Of a stretch of 64,000 bases of DNA, positions 50,449-60,924 are shown piece by piece. Each line of letters starts with the position of its first letter. The stretch's first letter is position 1. Under the pieces are notes generated by a model. That model searched no databases, was not told the DNA's origin, and saw only the letters and a program-made list of their open reading frames with translations. Both the position numbers and the translations under genes were made by a program. Source of the DNA: Haloarcula halophila (GTDB lineage: Archaea; Halobacteriota; Halobacteria; Halobacteriales; Haloarculaceae); the NCBI RefSeq assembly GCF_029278565.1, contig NZ_CP119559.1, forward strand, positions 1,054,001-1,118,000. Reading direction: 5' to 3'.

Positions 50449-51459
50449 ATGAGCAACGAGGGACAGACCCCGGACCTGTCGGGCGACCGGGGATTCAGGA
50501 CGGTCCGGGAGTCGGCCTACAAATACGCTCTGGCGGGCTGTGCTGTGTTATCTATTCTGACGACGGTGAGTATCATCGCTGTCCTGTTGCTCGATGCGAC
50601 GGAGTTTTTCGCGGCCTATCCGATCGTGGATTTCCTGACGGGAACGACCTTCCAGCCCAATCTCGAACCGATCGCGTTCGGTGTCCTCCCGCTCGTTCTC
50701 GGGACGTTACTCATCACAGTCGGGGCGGCAGTGCTCGCGCTCCCGATCGGGCTGTTGACGGCGATCTACATCAGCGAGTACGCCAGCGATCGAACCCGGT
50801 CGATCCTCAAACCGATGCTGGAGGTGCTTGCCGGCGTCCCGACGGTCGTCTACGGCTACTTCGCGCTGGTCTACATCACCCCTGCACTGAACGTTCTCAT
50901 CAACGCTCTGAACGGGTTCCTCGGGCTCGGGCTGCCGACGCTTGGCCTGTTCAACGCGCTGTCGGCCTCGATCGTCGTCGGTATCATGATCATCCCGATG
51001 GTCTCCTCGATCAGCGAGGACGCGATGAGCTCCGTCCCCGACTCGCTGCGGGAGGCCGGTTACGGGCTCGGCGCGACGAAGTTCAACGTCTCGCTGACCA
51101 TCGTGGTCCCGGCGGCCGTCTCTGGCATCGCCTCCTCGTTCATCCTCGCGGTCTCGCGGGCCATCGGCGAGACGATGGCCGTCGTCGTCGCTGCGGGCTC
51201 ACAGCCGCCGGATATCCCGCCGGTCAAGTCCGCGTTCGGCGTCCCCTACGTCGCGCCGGCGGACATCCTCGGGTTGTACGCCGAGAGTTCGGCGACGATG
51301 ACCGCCTCGATGGTCCAGATCGCCGGTGGCGACATCGGCGGCGGGTCGACGGCCTACCAGTCGCTGTTCGCCATCGGGATCACCCTCTTCGTGATCACGC
51401 TGTCGATGAACGTCGTCAGTAACCTCGTCGCCAGTCGGTACCGGGAGGTCTACGAGTAA
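50449..51459 (+). CDS. pstC: Phosphate ABC transporter permease PstC
   Basis: A 336-residue permease with about six membrane helices. The ABC-permease EAA loop is visible as [51 protein letters not shown], containing the RAIGET sequence characteristic of PstC/PstA. The acidic N-terminus is [20 protein letters not shown]. The stop overlaps the pstA start (TAATG). Confidence 0.95.
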   Translation: MSNEGQTPDLSGDRGFRTVRESAYKYALAGCAVLSILTTVSIIAVLLLDATEFFAAYPIVDFLTGTTFQPNLEPIAFGVLPLVLGTLLITVGAAVLALPIGLLTAIYISEYASDRTRSILKPMLEVLAGVPTVVYGYFALVYITPALNVLINALNGFLGLGLPTLGLFNALSASIVVGIMIIPMVSSISEDAMSSVPDSLREAGYGLGATKFNVSLTIVVPAAVSGIASSFILAVSRAIGETMAVVVAAGSQPPDIPPVKSAFGVPYVAPADILGLYAESSATMTASMVQIAGGDIGGGSTAYQSLFAIGITLFVITLSMNVVSNLVASRYREVYE

Positions 51460-53105
51460 TGGCTACACAGACACAGACAGAGACAGAGTTCGGGGAGGTC
51501 AGTCGCGTCAAGGATATCGTCTTCAAGACCGTCGCGTTCGTCGCGTCGATCGTCGGAATCCTCGCGCTGGGCGCGTTACTGGCGTACGTTTTCTGGGACG
51601 CGATGGGGCTAGATAGCGCCGGTGTCGGCTGGTATCTCGCCTACACCGCGACACTGCTGGTGCCGCTGGTGGGCTTCGGGCTGTACGCGAGAGCACGGCC
51701 GGCGGTCGCGGTCGGTGCCTTCGAACTGGTCAGCCTCGCACTGGGGGGACTCATGCTGACCGTCGCGGCCGTCATCGTCCTCGATATCATCACCTCGCCG
51801 GCGGTCTGGTTCGCGTACTTCCTGACCGTCCTCGGCCCGACCCTCGGACTGTTCGTCTACGGCCAGTACGACCGGGGCGCGACCTGGGTCGGCCTGGGGA
51901 TGCTCGGAACGGTCGTCCTCGGCCCGATCGTCGGGACGCTCGCGCTCGGTCCGCTGTCGGGCCTGGGGGCGATGCTCGGTGGCCCCGGCGTCTACTTCCT
52001 CTCGCTCGTCCTCCCCGCATCGGGGGTCGTCGCGTTCCTGGCTGAGGACCGACTCGGCCTCGGTCGCCGTCGGAGTCTCCTGGCCGGGGCCACACTGCCC
52101 GTGCTCGCGATCGGCGCCGTCCCGATCGTCGATATGGTTCCGGTCGTCTCTCGCTCCGTCTGGCTCATCGCCCTCGTGATGTTCGGGCTCCCGGTCGGCT
52201 TCGCGATTGCCAACACGGTCCGTCAGCGCGAACGGTGGGGGGCCTTCGCACTGCCCGTCATCGCCGTCGTCGGCTTCCTGCTGGGTGAGACTGTCGTGGA
52301 TACCATCGGCGCGACCGAGCCGTCACCCTGGTTCGACTGGCAGTTCGTCACCAGTCCGCCGGCGATCACGAACGCCGCCGAAGCCGGTCTCTACCCGGCG
52401 ATCATCGGCTCGGTGTTCCTGATCGCGCTCGTCAGCGTGTTCACGTTCGTCTTCGGAGTCGGGACGGCAATCTACCTCGAAGAGTACGCGCCCGCGAACG
52501 GGCTCCTCGGGACCCTCACCCGGATCGTCAACGTGAACATCTCGAACCTGGCCGGCGTCCCCTCGGTCGTCTACGGACTGCTCGGACTGGGCGTGTTCGT
52601 CAACATCAACGCCCAGTTCGGTCCGGTGTCCTACGGCGGGTTCGGCGTCGGAACGGTGCTGACGGCCTCGATGACGATTTCGCTGTTGATCCTCCCGATC
52701 GTCGTCATCTCCGCCCAGGAGGCGATCCGGTCGGTGCCGGACTCGCTCCGACAGGCCTCCTACGGGATGGGGGCGACCCGGTGGCAGACGATCCGGAACG
52801 TCGTCCTCCCACGGTCACTGCCGGGCATTCTGACCGGAACGATCCTCGCGTTGGGTCGGGCCATCGGAGAGACAGCCCCGCTGATCATGATCGGGGTGGC
52901 GACGACGAAATTCACTCCGCCCTCGGGCCTGTTCGGGAAACTCACCGCGATGCCGATGCAGATCTACGCCTGGGCGTTCCAGCCCTCTGCTGACTTCCGA
53001 TACGGGGTCGTCGCCGCTGGGGTCGTGACGCTGTTGATCGTCCTGCTGACGATGAACTCCGTCGCGATCCTCGTACGCAACAAATACCAACAGGAGGCCA
53101 ACTAA
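51459..53105 (+). CDS. pstA: Phosphate ABC transporter permease PstA with long N-terminal membrane domain
   Basis: A 548-residue permease. The C-terminal third is normal Pst[64 protein letters not shown]. The first 270 residues or so add seven or more membrane helices (for example [44 protein letters not shown]) that are absent from the 296-residue E. coli protein. It is coupled to pstC before it and pstB after it (TAATG both times). Whether the extra helices are regulatory is unknown. Confidence 0.93.
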   Translation: MATQTQTETEFGEVSRVKDIVFKTVAFVASIVGILALGALLAYVFWDAMGLDSAGVGWYLAYTATLLVPLVGFGLYARARPAVAVGAFELVSLALGGLMLTVAAVIVLDIITSPAVWFAYFLTVLGPTLGLFVYGQYDRGATWVGLGMLGTVVLGPIVGTLALGPLSGLGAMLGGPGVYFLSLVLPASGVVAFLAEDRLGLGRRRSLLAGATLPVLAIGAVPIVDMVPVVSRSVWLIALVMFGLPVGFAIANTVRQRERWGAFALPVIAVVGFLLGETVVDTIGATEPSPWFDWQFVTSPPAITNAAEAGLYPAIIGSVFLIALVSVFTFVFGVGTAIYLEEYAPANGLLGTLTRIVNVNISNLAGVPSVVYGLLGLGVFVNINAQFGPVSYGGFGVGTVLTASMTISLLILPIVVISAQEAIRSVPDSLRQASYGMGATRWQTIRNVVLPRSLPGILTGTILALGRAIGETAPLIMIGVATTKFTPPSGLFGKLTAMPMQIYAWAFQPSADFRYGVVAAGVVTLLIVLLTMNSVAILVRNKYQQEAN

Positions 53106-53974
53106 TGACACAACAAGACATGGCAAGCGACACGGACGGGGAGACAGACGAGAGCGGGTTCGTCGAAACCGAGCCCGGAACCGGCGGTCTCGACGAGACG
53201 ACCCGCGAGCGACCGCCGTCGACCGCGACGGTCATCGAATCTCGGGATCTGGACGTCTTCTACGGTGAGACCCAGGCGCTCCAGGCGGTCGATCTCGCGA
53301 TCCCCGAGAACCGGGTCACCGCGATGATCGGTCCCTCGGGTTGTGGGAAGTCGACGTTCCTGCGGTGTATCAACCGCATGAACGACCTCATCGACATCGC
53401 GCGCGTCGAAGGCGAACTCACCTTCAAGGGGAAAAACGTCTACGACAGCGACGTCGATCCGGTGGCCCTGCGCCGCCGGATCGGGATGGTCTTCCAACAC
53501 CCCAACCCCTTCCCCAAGAGCATCTACGACAACGTCGCCTACGGGCTGCGCATCCAGGACAAGACCGACGATATCGACGCGGTCGTCGAGGAGTCCCTGA
53601 AGAAGGCCGCGCTGTGGGACGAGGTCAAGGACCGCCTCGACGACTCCGCGCTGGATCTCTCCGGGGGGCAACAACAGCGGCTCTGTATCGCCCGCGCGAT
53701 CGCCGTCGACCCGGAGGTCGTCCTGATGGACGAACCCGCCTCCGCGCTCGATCCCATCGCCACCTCACAGATCGAGGACCTCATCGAGGAACTCGCGACG
53801 GAGTACACCGTCGTCATCGTCACCCACAACATGCAGCAGGCCGCCCGGATCTCGGATAAAACGGCCGTCTTCCTCACCGGCGGCGAACTCGTCGAGTTCG
53901 ACGACACCGACAAGATCTTCGAGAACCCCGAGAGCCAGCGCGTTGAGGACTACATCACCGGCAAGTTCGGCTGA
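53105..53974 (+). CDS. pstB: Phosphate ABC transporter ATP-binding protein PstB
   Basis: A 289-residue ATPase. After an acidic N-terminal extension of about 40 residues, it shows Walker A ([20 protein letters not shown]), the PstB-type signature [35 protein letters not shown] and the H-loop [20 protein letters not shown]. It energises PstCA. Starts on the pstA stop (TAATG). No second phoU follows; phoU is upstream and divergent. Confidence 0.96.
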   Translation: MTQQDMASDTDGETDESGFVETEPGTGGLDETTRERPPSTATVIESRDLDVFYGETQALQAVDLAIPENRVTAMIGPSGCGKSTFLRCINRMNDLIDIARVEGELTFKGKNVYDSDVDPVALRRRIGMVFQHPNPFPKSIYDNVAYGLRIQDKTDDIDAVVEESLKKAALWDEVKDRLDDSALDLSGGQQQRLCIARAIAVDPEVVLMDEPASALDPIATSQIEDLIEELATEYTVVIVTHNMQQAARISDKTAVFLTGGELVEFDDTDKIFENPESQRVEDYITGKFG

Positions 53975-53977
53975 TCG

Positions 53978-54823
53978 TCAGTCCGCGAGCGTCGCCTCCG
54001 TGTCGATGCCGTAGACCGCTTTCGGCGTCTCCACGCAGGCAGTTCTGACCGCGTCGTCCTGTCCGTTCTCCAAGAGCCACCGCACTCGTCGAGGGACCGT
54101 CTTCGGCCCCAGTACCGCACCCGGCCGTTCCGGATCGTCGATGTAGTCGGTCTCTAAGAAGAACGGATCGTCCTCCTCGATGGCCGTCTCGATCTCGTCT
54201 TTGTCCGCGAGCACCGACTTGGTCGGCCCGCGCAACCGCCCACCGGAGTAGTGTTTGACGACCTGGCGGCGGTCGAGTCCTTCTGCCTCCGCCCACTGTG
54301 CGACAGCCTCGAAGTCCTCGCCGCCCTCGGTGTGGAGCTGGATGGCGAACTCCCCGTCGGCCGCGAGCGCGAACCCGTGGCGCATCACCTCGTTCGAGGC
54401 CGCCCAGACGTCGTCGTCGACGTCGTAGTGCGGTCGGCCGGACTTGATCGCCAGGGCCGGGCCGTCGGTGACGTACTCGGCGGCCACGTCGAGTCCGGCC
54501 TGCATGATGTCCCGTGCCTCCTCGGGCGTGTATCCCTCGTCGACGAGCCGCGAGATCAGCGCCGGGTGGACGCCCAGGACCGGCCAGGCCCGCCCCGGGA
54601 GGACGTCCGTCGCGTCCGCGACCGCCTCGACGGTCAGGTCGAACGCCTCGCGGAACGTCCCCTCGTCGGTCGCGGCCTCGACCAGATGCCAGGAGGGTTT
54701 GTTCAACACGAGCAGGTGAGTCCCGCCGTGGTCGGCGAACTCCTCGGCAGCCTCGGTGTTGCGCCCCTGGACTGGATCGAGATGCAAGTGGTTGTCCAGA
54801 ACCGGCGTCTCCTCGATCTCCAT
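53978..54823 (-). CDS. TatD-like metal-dependent hydrolase
   Basis: A 281-residue amidohydrolase-fold enzyme. The first metal motif is DNHLHLDPVQGRN, then LLVLNKPSW, GVHPALISRLVDEGY, IQLHTEGGEDF, VVKHYSGGRLRGPTKSVLA, and FFLETDYIDDPERP (final Asp). This is the archaeal TatD-like subgroup. TatD proteins have 3'-5' exonuclease activity on DNA; here a nuclease or other hydrolase role is unproven. It is convergent to pstB with a gap of three bases, so linkage to phosphate is probably coincidental. Confidence 0.88.
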   Translation of the reverse strand: MEIEETPVLDNHLHLDPVQGRNTEAAEEFADHGGTHLLVLNKPSWHLVEAATDEGTFREAFDLTVEAVADATDVLPGRAWPVLGVHPALISRLVDEGYTPEEARDIMQAGLDVAAEYVTDGPALAIKSGRPHYDVDDDVWAASNEVMRHGFALAADGEFAIQLHTEGGEDFEAVAQWAEAEGLDRRQVVKHYSGGRLRGPTKSVLADKDEIETAIEEDDPFFLETDYIDDPERPGAVLGPKTVPRRVRWLLENGQDDAVRTACVETPKAVYGIDTEATLAD

Positions 54824-54853
54824 GTTCGGGGGTCGGACGGCCCCAGGTAAAAC

Positions 54854-55315
54854 CTATTCGACGTCCCCGTCCAGCGAGAGGGCGTCCTGTGCGGCGTTCC
54901 GGAGGGCATCGGAGCGCCCGTGTTCGCCCGGTGCGACAGCCACAGTCCGAACGCCCTCTCGCGCGGCGGCTTCCATGACGGGCTTGAAATCCGTATCCCG
55001 GGAGGCGATCACCAACACGTCGATGCGATCGTCGACCGCCGCCGCCGTGGCGTCGACCGCGAGTCGCACGTCGACGTCGCCGCTCGTCGTGACGACCGCG
55101 AACCCCCGGGCCTCCCCGGCCTGGATGAGCCCCGGTGAGGCGTTCTCGTCGAGATAGAGTTGCGTCGTCACCAACGGCCCGTACGACTCCGCGAGGAGTC
55201 GCACGTCGTCTAAGTCCACGTCGAATTCGCTCCGGAGGACGTTGGGGCCGTCGACGAACAGCCCGACCCGTGTGCGCTCTTCGGCGGTGCCACGCAGTCG
55301 TCGCAACAGTCTCAT
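54854..55315 (-). CDS. NYN-domain (PIN-like) protein
   Basis: A 153-residue protein from ATG 55313-55315 (MRLLRRLRGTAEERTRVGLF). It contains VGLFVDGPNVLRSEFDVDLDDVRLLAESYG and VDVRLAVDATAAAVDDRIDVLVIASRDTDFKPVMEAAAREGVRTVAVAP, the acidic motifs (DGPN, D-V-x-L-x-x-D, SRDTDF) of the LabA/NYN PIN-like fold (TIGR00288 type). NYN domains cleave RNA in many settings. The RNA target is unknown. Upstream ATGs exist but lack conservation. Confidence 0.88.
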   Translation of the reverse strand: MRLLRRLRGTAEERTRVGLFVDGPNVLRSEFDVDLDDVRLLAESYGPLVTTQLYLDENASPGLIQAGEARGFAVVTTSGDVDVRLAVDATAAAVDDRIDVLVIASRDTDFKPVMEAAAREGVRTVAVAPGEHGRSDALRNAAQDALSLDGDVE

Positions 55316-55458
55316 ACGGCTCTCTCCCGCGTGGGCTGATTTCAATGTGCTGTTTCGCCCTGCCGTCGATAAATCGGTATTCGCGATAGCAAACGCAGTT
55401 ACCACCGGAAGACCGCGACGACAGTTGGTTCGAGCAGGAACGCAGGACGGCATAGAGA

Positions 55459-56523
55459 CTACGACCCAGCAACCCGAACAGAGACGTTCTGTGTCCGCCA
55501 GTCACCCGTCGCCTCGCGGGTGTCGACACCGACAGCCTCGGGCGAATCGTTCGTCGTGACTGCGGTGTCCCGGATCGTCCAGGGACCCCGGGTCCCGAAC
55601 GCGTAGACGCCGCGGATACCACCGCCGAGACGACTCCCTTCGATCGTCCAGGAACCGGTGGTCCGGCCGACGAAGACAGCGACACCGCTTCCCTGGACGT
55701 CGGCGTCGGTGATCGTCCACGCACCCGTCGCCTGCGGGGCCGTGATCCCGACGGGGCTGTCCCGGACGGTTACCGTCGTCGCTCGCCAATCGCCGTCCGA
55801 TCGGATGGCTTTCAGCCCGCGTTCGGCGTCGCTGATCCTGCTATCGGTCACTGCCCAGTCGCCCGTCGCGCCGGTGGCATCGATTCCGTCGGTCTCCGCC
55901 TGCGTGACGACAGCGTCGCCGACCCGCCAGTCCCCAGTTGTCCGGGTCGCGTCGATCCCGTCACCGCCGGGCGCGTCGAACCGGCTGTCAGTGATCGTCC
56001 ACTCGCCGCTCGACCGGGCGGCATACAGCGCGTCGTTAGTCGTGGCGGCGACAGTCGTGTTCGCGACCGTCCAGTCGCCGGTGGCGTTGCTGGCCTCGAT
56101 CCCGACCGTCCCGCCGATCACGCTGACGTTCGTGACGGTCCAATCGCCGGCGGTCCCGTTGGCCCAGATACCGACCGTGTAGTGCCGGATCGTGAACCCA
56201 CGGATCGTCGCGTCGGTCGAGTTCCCGAGGTTGACAGCCGTGCTGTTGGTGAACTGTCCGCCGTCGAGGACTGCACCGTCGGGTGCGACGAGCGTGACGG
56301 TATCGCTGACGGTCACGCGCTCGCGGTAGACACCGGGACGGACCTCGACGGTGTCACCGTCGTCGGCGACCGCGAGAGCACCACTGATCGTCCGGAACTC
56401 GCCGCCCCCGTCGGCCGCGACGACGTGTGTGTCGGTTTCGCTCGTCTGTGCTGTCGCGGGGCCGGCAGCGACGACGACCGAGAGGACGACGACCAGACAG
56501 AGGGCGAATTGTCGCAGTGACAT
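55459..56523 (-). CDS. Secreted parallel beta-helix repeat protein
   Basis: A 354-residue protein with a Sec-type signal peptide (RQFALCLVVVLSVVVAAGPATAQ). Residues 35-95 (FRTISGALAVADDGDTVEVRPGVYRERVTVSDTVTLVAPDGAVLDGG) are the entry turn of a pectin-lyase fold. From about residue 120 ten consecutive repeats of about 23 residues follow, each with a T-G-x-W-T/R-V/I core (TAGDWTV, ATGDWTV, SSGEWTI, TTGDWRV, ATGDWAV, SDGDWRA, ATGAWTI, TTGSWTI, TRGPWTI, ATGDWRT). No catalytic residues are apparent. It would stand on the cell surface or be released; function unknown. Confidence 0.82.
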   Translation of the reverse strand: MSLRQFALCLVVVLSVVVAAGPATAQTSETDTHVVAADGGGEFRTISGALAVADDGDTVEVRPGVYRERVTVSDTVTLVAPDGAVLDGGQFTNSTAVNLGNSTDATIRGFTIRHYTVGIWANGTAGDWTVTNVSVIGGTVGIEASNATGDWTVANTTVAATTNDALYAARSSGEWTITDSRFDAPGGDGIDATRTTGDWRVGDAVVTQAETDGIDATGATGDWAVTDSRISDAERGLKAIRSDGDWRATTVTVRDSPVGITAPQATGAWTITDADVQGSGVAVFVGRTTGSWTIEGSRLGGGIRGVYAFGTRGPWTIRDTAVTTNDSPEAVGVDTREATGDWRTQNVSVRVAGS

Positions 56524-56730
56524 AGCCGACTGTTCGGGCTCGACAGCCCTAAACCGTGTGTCGGCTCACCGTCACCGGTTTTCTATCGCGAAGAGCGGTT
56601 TATCCTTGACGACCATCGGGTTCGACTGTCCGCCGGACAGCGAACCGCAATACTGCGGGCCAACTTTCGGCGCTGATAACGACGCCGAGGAGTATATGTA
56701 TCTCGCGCTGCTCCTACGTGTATTCGCAGT

Positions 56731-59700
56731 ATGTCGGAGGAAGTCGATGTCCTGTACGTCCGGCCGTCGGACTGGGGGGCACCCACACTGTCGGTAGACG
56801 GGTTGGTAGTGGTTTCGTCGTCGGCAGCGGCGGTAGAACGTCTGTCCGAGGACTCTCCGGAGGTAATCGTCTGTGAACACGAACTCGACGGAGCCGAAAC
56901 CGGCCTCGACGTCGTGGCTTCCCTCCGGCAGACGGACGCGTCCGTCCCTATCCTCTACTGTACGGACCGCCCGGACGGTCGTGTCGCAGCCGAGGCGACC
57001 CGCGCCGGCGCAACCGAGTACGTGCCGCGAAACGAGACTGACCTCGCCGAACGCATCGATGCGCACCGCATCGGCGACGACGAGAGCCAACCCCTGCCTG
57101 CGACGTTCGACGACTCGTTCGAGGCGATCGCCGGGAGCATCAACGACGCAGTCGTCACGATCGACGCCGACAGCCGGATCACCTACGCGAACGACTCGCT
57201 GATCGAGTTGACCGGCTACGACCGGGACGAACTGATCGGCGAACCGTTCGTGAAGCTCATCCCCGGTCATCTACAGCAGGCCCACGAAGACGGCCTCGAC
57301 AGGTACGTCCGGACCGGGGAGCGAACGATCGACTGGGACTACCTGGAACTCCCCCTGGTCACCGCGTCAGGCGAGGAGTTGACCGTCGCCGTCTCCTTCG
57401 GCGACTTCGAACACAGCGACGACTGGTTCTGTACCGGCGTTCTCCGGGATATCTCGGACCGGAAAGAGCGTGAAGAGATCCTCGAAGAGACCAACAGACG
57501 CCTCGATCTCGCGCTCGACGGGACCGATACCGGCGTCTACGAGTGGAACCTCGGAACCGACGAGCTACTGTGGGACGATGCGACCGCTGCGCTGTTCGAT
57601 ACACCGTCTGAGACAGCGGGCGGGTCACTGGCCGAGTTCCTCGAACGCGTCCATCCCGACGACCGCCCGGGACTCCGCGAGGAGTTCCAGAAGGCACGCG
57701 AGGGGGGCGATCAGTTCGAATCGGAGTTCCGGGTCCACCTCGACGGCGAAAGTCGGTGGCTCTACACGAACGGCGTCATCGAGGAACGGGACGCCAAAGC
57801 GCCCCGGCTGGTCACCATCGCGACCGACATCACGGAACAGCGGGAGCGCGAGGCCGCGCTCAGAACGAACAACGAGTTCCTCCAGAAGCTCGCGCGACTG
57901 GCCGCAAACGACACGCTCACTCAGCAGGAGACGATCGAGCGTGTCCTCCGACTGGGTGCCGACCGGCTCGGCCTGTCGCTTGGCTACCTGAGCCGGATCG
58001 ACGGGAACGACTACGAGATCCAGACCCTCGTCGGGGACCACGACATCGTCCGGGAAGGGGTCACGGTCGACCTCGATCATACGTACTGTCGGCGCATCGT
58101 CGAAGACGGCGGGACCCTCGGCATCCGTGACGCTGCCGAGGAAGGGTGGGAAGACAGTATCCCGTACCGGACGGGCGGTATCGCCTGTTACATGGGCGGG
58201 GCGATCCACGTCGACGGCGAACTGTACGGGACACTGTGTTTCGCCGACGACGAACCACGCGCCGAACCGTTTTCCGACGCCGAGCAGACCTTCATCGAAG
58301 TCCTCATCCAGTGGGTGAGCCGCGAAGTCGAGCGCCGAGAGCACGAGACGGAACTCGAACGGTACGAGAACATCATCGAGGCGGTCGACGACGGCGTCTA
58401 CGCCCTCGACGACGAGGGCAACTTCGAGTTCGTCAACGAGGCGATGCTCGATCTGACAGGCTACTCCGAAGAAGCACTCCTGGGGTCACACACGAGCGTC
58501 GTCAAGACCGACGAGGTGGTCGAGCGGGCCGTGACTGTCGTCAGGGAGATGCTGTTTGGCACGCTCGACGACGAGGCCACCTTCGACCTCGAACTCCAGC
58601 GGGCCGACGGCGACAGTTTCCCGGCCGAAGACCACATGACTCTCCTGCGGGACGACGACGGCGAGTTCGTCGGGACGGCCGGCGTCATCCGCGACATCAG
58701 CGAGCGAAAGGAGCGCGAGAAGGAACTCGAACTGGCCCAGGAACGGACCGAGCAGATCCTCCGACGGGTCGGGGACGCGTTCTTCGCCGTCGACGACAGT
58801 TGGGAGCTGACCTTCTTCAACAGCCGTGCCGAGGAGGTGCTCGGAAAGGACGCGGAGACAGTGCTTGGCGAGAACCTCTGGGAGATGTTCCCGGACGCCG
58901 TCGACTCGAAGTTCTACCGCCATTACCACAACGCCATGGAGACACAGCGCCGGACCACCTTCGAGGCGTACTATCCGCCGATCGACAAGTGGTTCCAGGT
59001 CACCGTCTACCCCTCGGACAACGGTCTGTCGGTGTACTTCCACGACATCACGGAACAGCGCCGTCGCGACGAGGCGCTGTCGGGGCTGTTAGAGACGACC
59101 CGCGCGCTCATGCAGGCACATACCCCCGAAGAAGTCGCGGAGACAGTCATCGATGCGGCCAACCGTGATCTCGGCTTCGAGATGAATCTGGTCCGGCTGT
59201 ACGACGAGGACGAGGGGACACTCGAAGTCGTCGCGGCGACGGAGAAGGCACCGGGTCGGCCACTGTACGACGCCGACGAGGGGCTTCCCGGCCGGGCGTT
59301 CCAGCGGGGCGAGACAGTCAGGGTCGACGACTTCGACGAGTTCACCGACAGCCACCTCGTCGACGGGCCGATCCCCGTCACCGGCGCGATGTACGTTCCG
59401 CTGGGTGATCACGGGGTCATGAGCATCGGGACCGACGATGCCGAGGGCTTCGACGACACCGACGAATCGGTCGCGGAGATCCTCGCCTCGAACGCCGCCG
59501 CGGCACTGGACCGTGTCGCCCGCGAACAGGACCTGTTGCGCTACCAGACGGTCGTCGAGAACGTCCGGGACATGGTGTACGTCCTCGACACTGATGGCCG
59601 GTTCCAACTCGTGACGGACCCGCTGGCCGAGTGGCTGGGGTTCGATCCCGAGACGATGCTGGGCACACATCCCGACCAGATCCTCGACGATCGAGCGGTT

Positions 59701-60924
59701 GCGGCCTTCGAACGGGAGATCCGTGACCTGCGAGCGGGCGAGGCCGACGGGAGCAAACTGGAGACGGAACTGACGACGGCACAGGGGGACCGCCGTCCGG
59801 CCGAGGTCGAAGTCTCTCTCGTCGACGGCGAGAGCTTCCGGGGGACCGTCGGCGTCGTGCGGGACCTCACCGATCTCAAGCAGGCCCGCGAACAGCTCCA
59901 GGAGGAGCAGGACCGCTTTACCTATCTCTTCGACAATCTCCCGGACGCCGTCACCGAGAGCGAGTTCGTCGACGGTGAGCCGATCGTGAAGTCGCTCAAC
60001 GCCGCGTTCTCCGACGTGTTCGGCTTCAGCCGGACCGAGGTGATCGGGTCGAACATCAACGAGTTCATCCTCCCGCCGGGCGAGGAGGCCCGCGAGGAGG
60101 CCATTCACCTCGATGAGCTGGCCGAGAACGGCGAGACAGTCCAGGCGGAGGTCCGCCGGCAGACCGCAAACGGCGCTCGCGACTTCCTGTTCCGGGGTGT
60201 CCCCTACACCCAGTCGGACGACGACACCGTCGCTGGGTTCGGAATCTACACCGATATCACGGAACAACGCGAGCGCGAACGTCGCCTCGAAGTCCTCAAC
60301 AGAGTGTTGCGGCACAACCTCCGGAACGACCTGACGGTCGTGTTGGGGCTGGCAGAGGAGATAAGCGACCGGGTCGACGACGAGCAACTGACGTCGTTGC
60401 TGGATCGCCTCCAGCGGAAAGCCGAAGCAGTCGCCTCGCTCAGCGACCGGGCTCGCCAGATCGAGCAGTCGGTCCGCCGCGAGGACGCCGGCAGCAAGCC
60501 GGTCGACGTCCCGTCGGTCGCGGCGTCGGTCACGGACGCTGTCGCCGACCAGTACGGCGTCGACATCGATACGTCGCTCCCCGATCAGCCGGTAACCGCC
60601 GCCGACGGGCGCTTCAATCGGGTCCTCGAAGAGCTACTCGAAAACGCGATCGAGCACACCGGCCCCGCTTCGACGGTCCGGCTAGACGTCGCGGTCGCCC
60701 CGGAAACCGTGACGGTGACCGTCGTCGACGACGGTCCGGGAATTCCCGACCACGAACTGGACGTCCTCACCGGGGACGAGTCGATCACCCAGTTGACCCA
60801 CGGCAGCGGTCTGGGGCTGTGGCTCGTCATCTGGGTGACACACTCCTACGGCGGTTCGGTGGAGTTCGAGGCCGACGCCGACGGGACTACCGTTCGGCTC
60901 CGACTCCCGCGGACCGACAGTTAA
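56731..60924 (+). CDS. Multi-PAS/GAF sensor histidine kinase
   Basis: A 1397-residue soluble histidine kinase. Residues 1-115 form a receiver-like domain without the usual phospho-Asp pocket (VIVCEHELDGAETGLDVVASLRQTDASVPILYCTD). Then come PAS (about 128-245), PAS (255-375), GAF (383-540), PAS (545-660), PAS (677-780), GAF (785-930), PAS (937-1050) and PAS (1064-1180). The phosphoacceptor H-box is LNRVLRHNLRNDLTVVLGLA (His near 1194) and the ATPase has N-box LEELLENAIEHTG, G1 DDGPGIPD and G2 GSGLGLWLV. No membrane helix is seen, so signals are cytoplasmic. Its stop overlaps the convergent response regulator by four bases; a TATA-like GTATATGT lies about 34 nt upstream of the ATG. Confidence 0.95.
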   Translation: MSEEVDVLYVRPSDWGAPTLSVDGLVVVSSSAAAVERLSEDSPEVIVCEHELDGAETGLDVVASLRQTDASVPILYCTDRPDGRVAAEATRAGATEYVPRNETDLAERIDAHRIGDDESQPLPATFDDSFEAIAGSINDAVVTIDADSRITYANDSLIELTGYDRDELIGEPFVKLIPGHLQQAHEDGLDRYVRTGERTIDWDYLELPLVTASGEELTVAVSFGDFEHSDDWFCTGVLRDISDRKEREEILEETNRRLDLALDGTDTGVYEWNLGTDELLWDDATAALFDTPSETAGGSLAEFLERVHPDDRPGLREEFQKAREGGDQFESEFRVHLDGESRWLYTNGVIEERDAKAPRLVTIATDITEQREREAALRTNNEFLQKLARLAANDTLTQQETIERVLRLGADRLGLSLGYLSRIDGNDYEIQTLVGDHDIVREGVTVDLDHTYCRRIVEDGGTLGIRDAAEEGWEDSIPYRTGGIACYMGGAIHVDGELYGTLCFADDEPRAEPFSDAEQTFIEVLIQWVSREVERREHETELERYENIIEAVDDGVYALDDEGNFEFVNEAMLDLTGYSEEALLGSHTSVVKTDEVVERAVTVVREMLFGTLDDEATFDLELQRADGDSFPAEDHMTLLRDDDGEFVGTAGVIRDISERKEREKELELAQERTEQILRRVGDAFFAVDDSWELTFFNSRAEEVLGKDAETVLGENLWEMFPDAVDSKFYRHYHNAMETQRRTTFEAYYPPIDKWFQVTVYPSDNGLSVYFHDITEQRRRDEALSGLLETTRALMQAHTPEEVAETVIDAANRDLGFEMNLVRLYDEDEGTLEVVAATEKAPGRPLYDADEGLPGRAFQRGETVRVDDFDEFTDSHLVDGPIPVTGAMYVPLGDHGVMSIGTDDAEGFDDTDESVAEILASNAAAALDRVAREQDLLRYQTVVENVRDMVYVLDTDGRFQLVTDPLAEWLGFDPETMLGTHPDQILDDRAVAAFEREIRDLRAGEADGSKLETELTTAQGDRRPAEVEVSLVDGESFRGTVGVVRDLTDLKQAREQLQEEQDRFTYLFDNLPDAVTESEFVDGEPIVKSLNAAFSDVFGFSRTEVIGSNINEFILPPGEEAREEAIHLDELAENGETVQAEVRRQTANGARDFLFRGVPYTQSDDDTVAGFGIYTDITEQRERERRLEVLNRVLRHNLRNDLTVVLGLAEEISDRVDDEQLTSLLDRLQRKAEAVASLSDRARQIEQSVRREDAGSKPVDVPSVAASVTDAVADQYGVDIDTSLPDQPVTAADGRFNRVLEELLENAIEHTGPASTVRLDVAVAPETVTVTVVDDGPGIPDHELDVLTGDESITQLTHGSGLGLWLVIWVTHSYGGSVEFEADADGTTVRLRLPRTDS

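Noticed and set aside
53955-55724. 589-codon minus-strand frame across the TatD-like, NYN and beta-helix genes
   Set aside because: It runs through three recognised genes in a different frame, and its product is Arg/Gly low-complexity.
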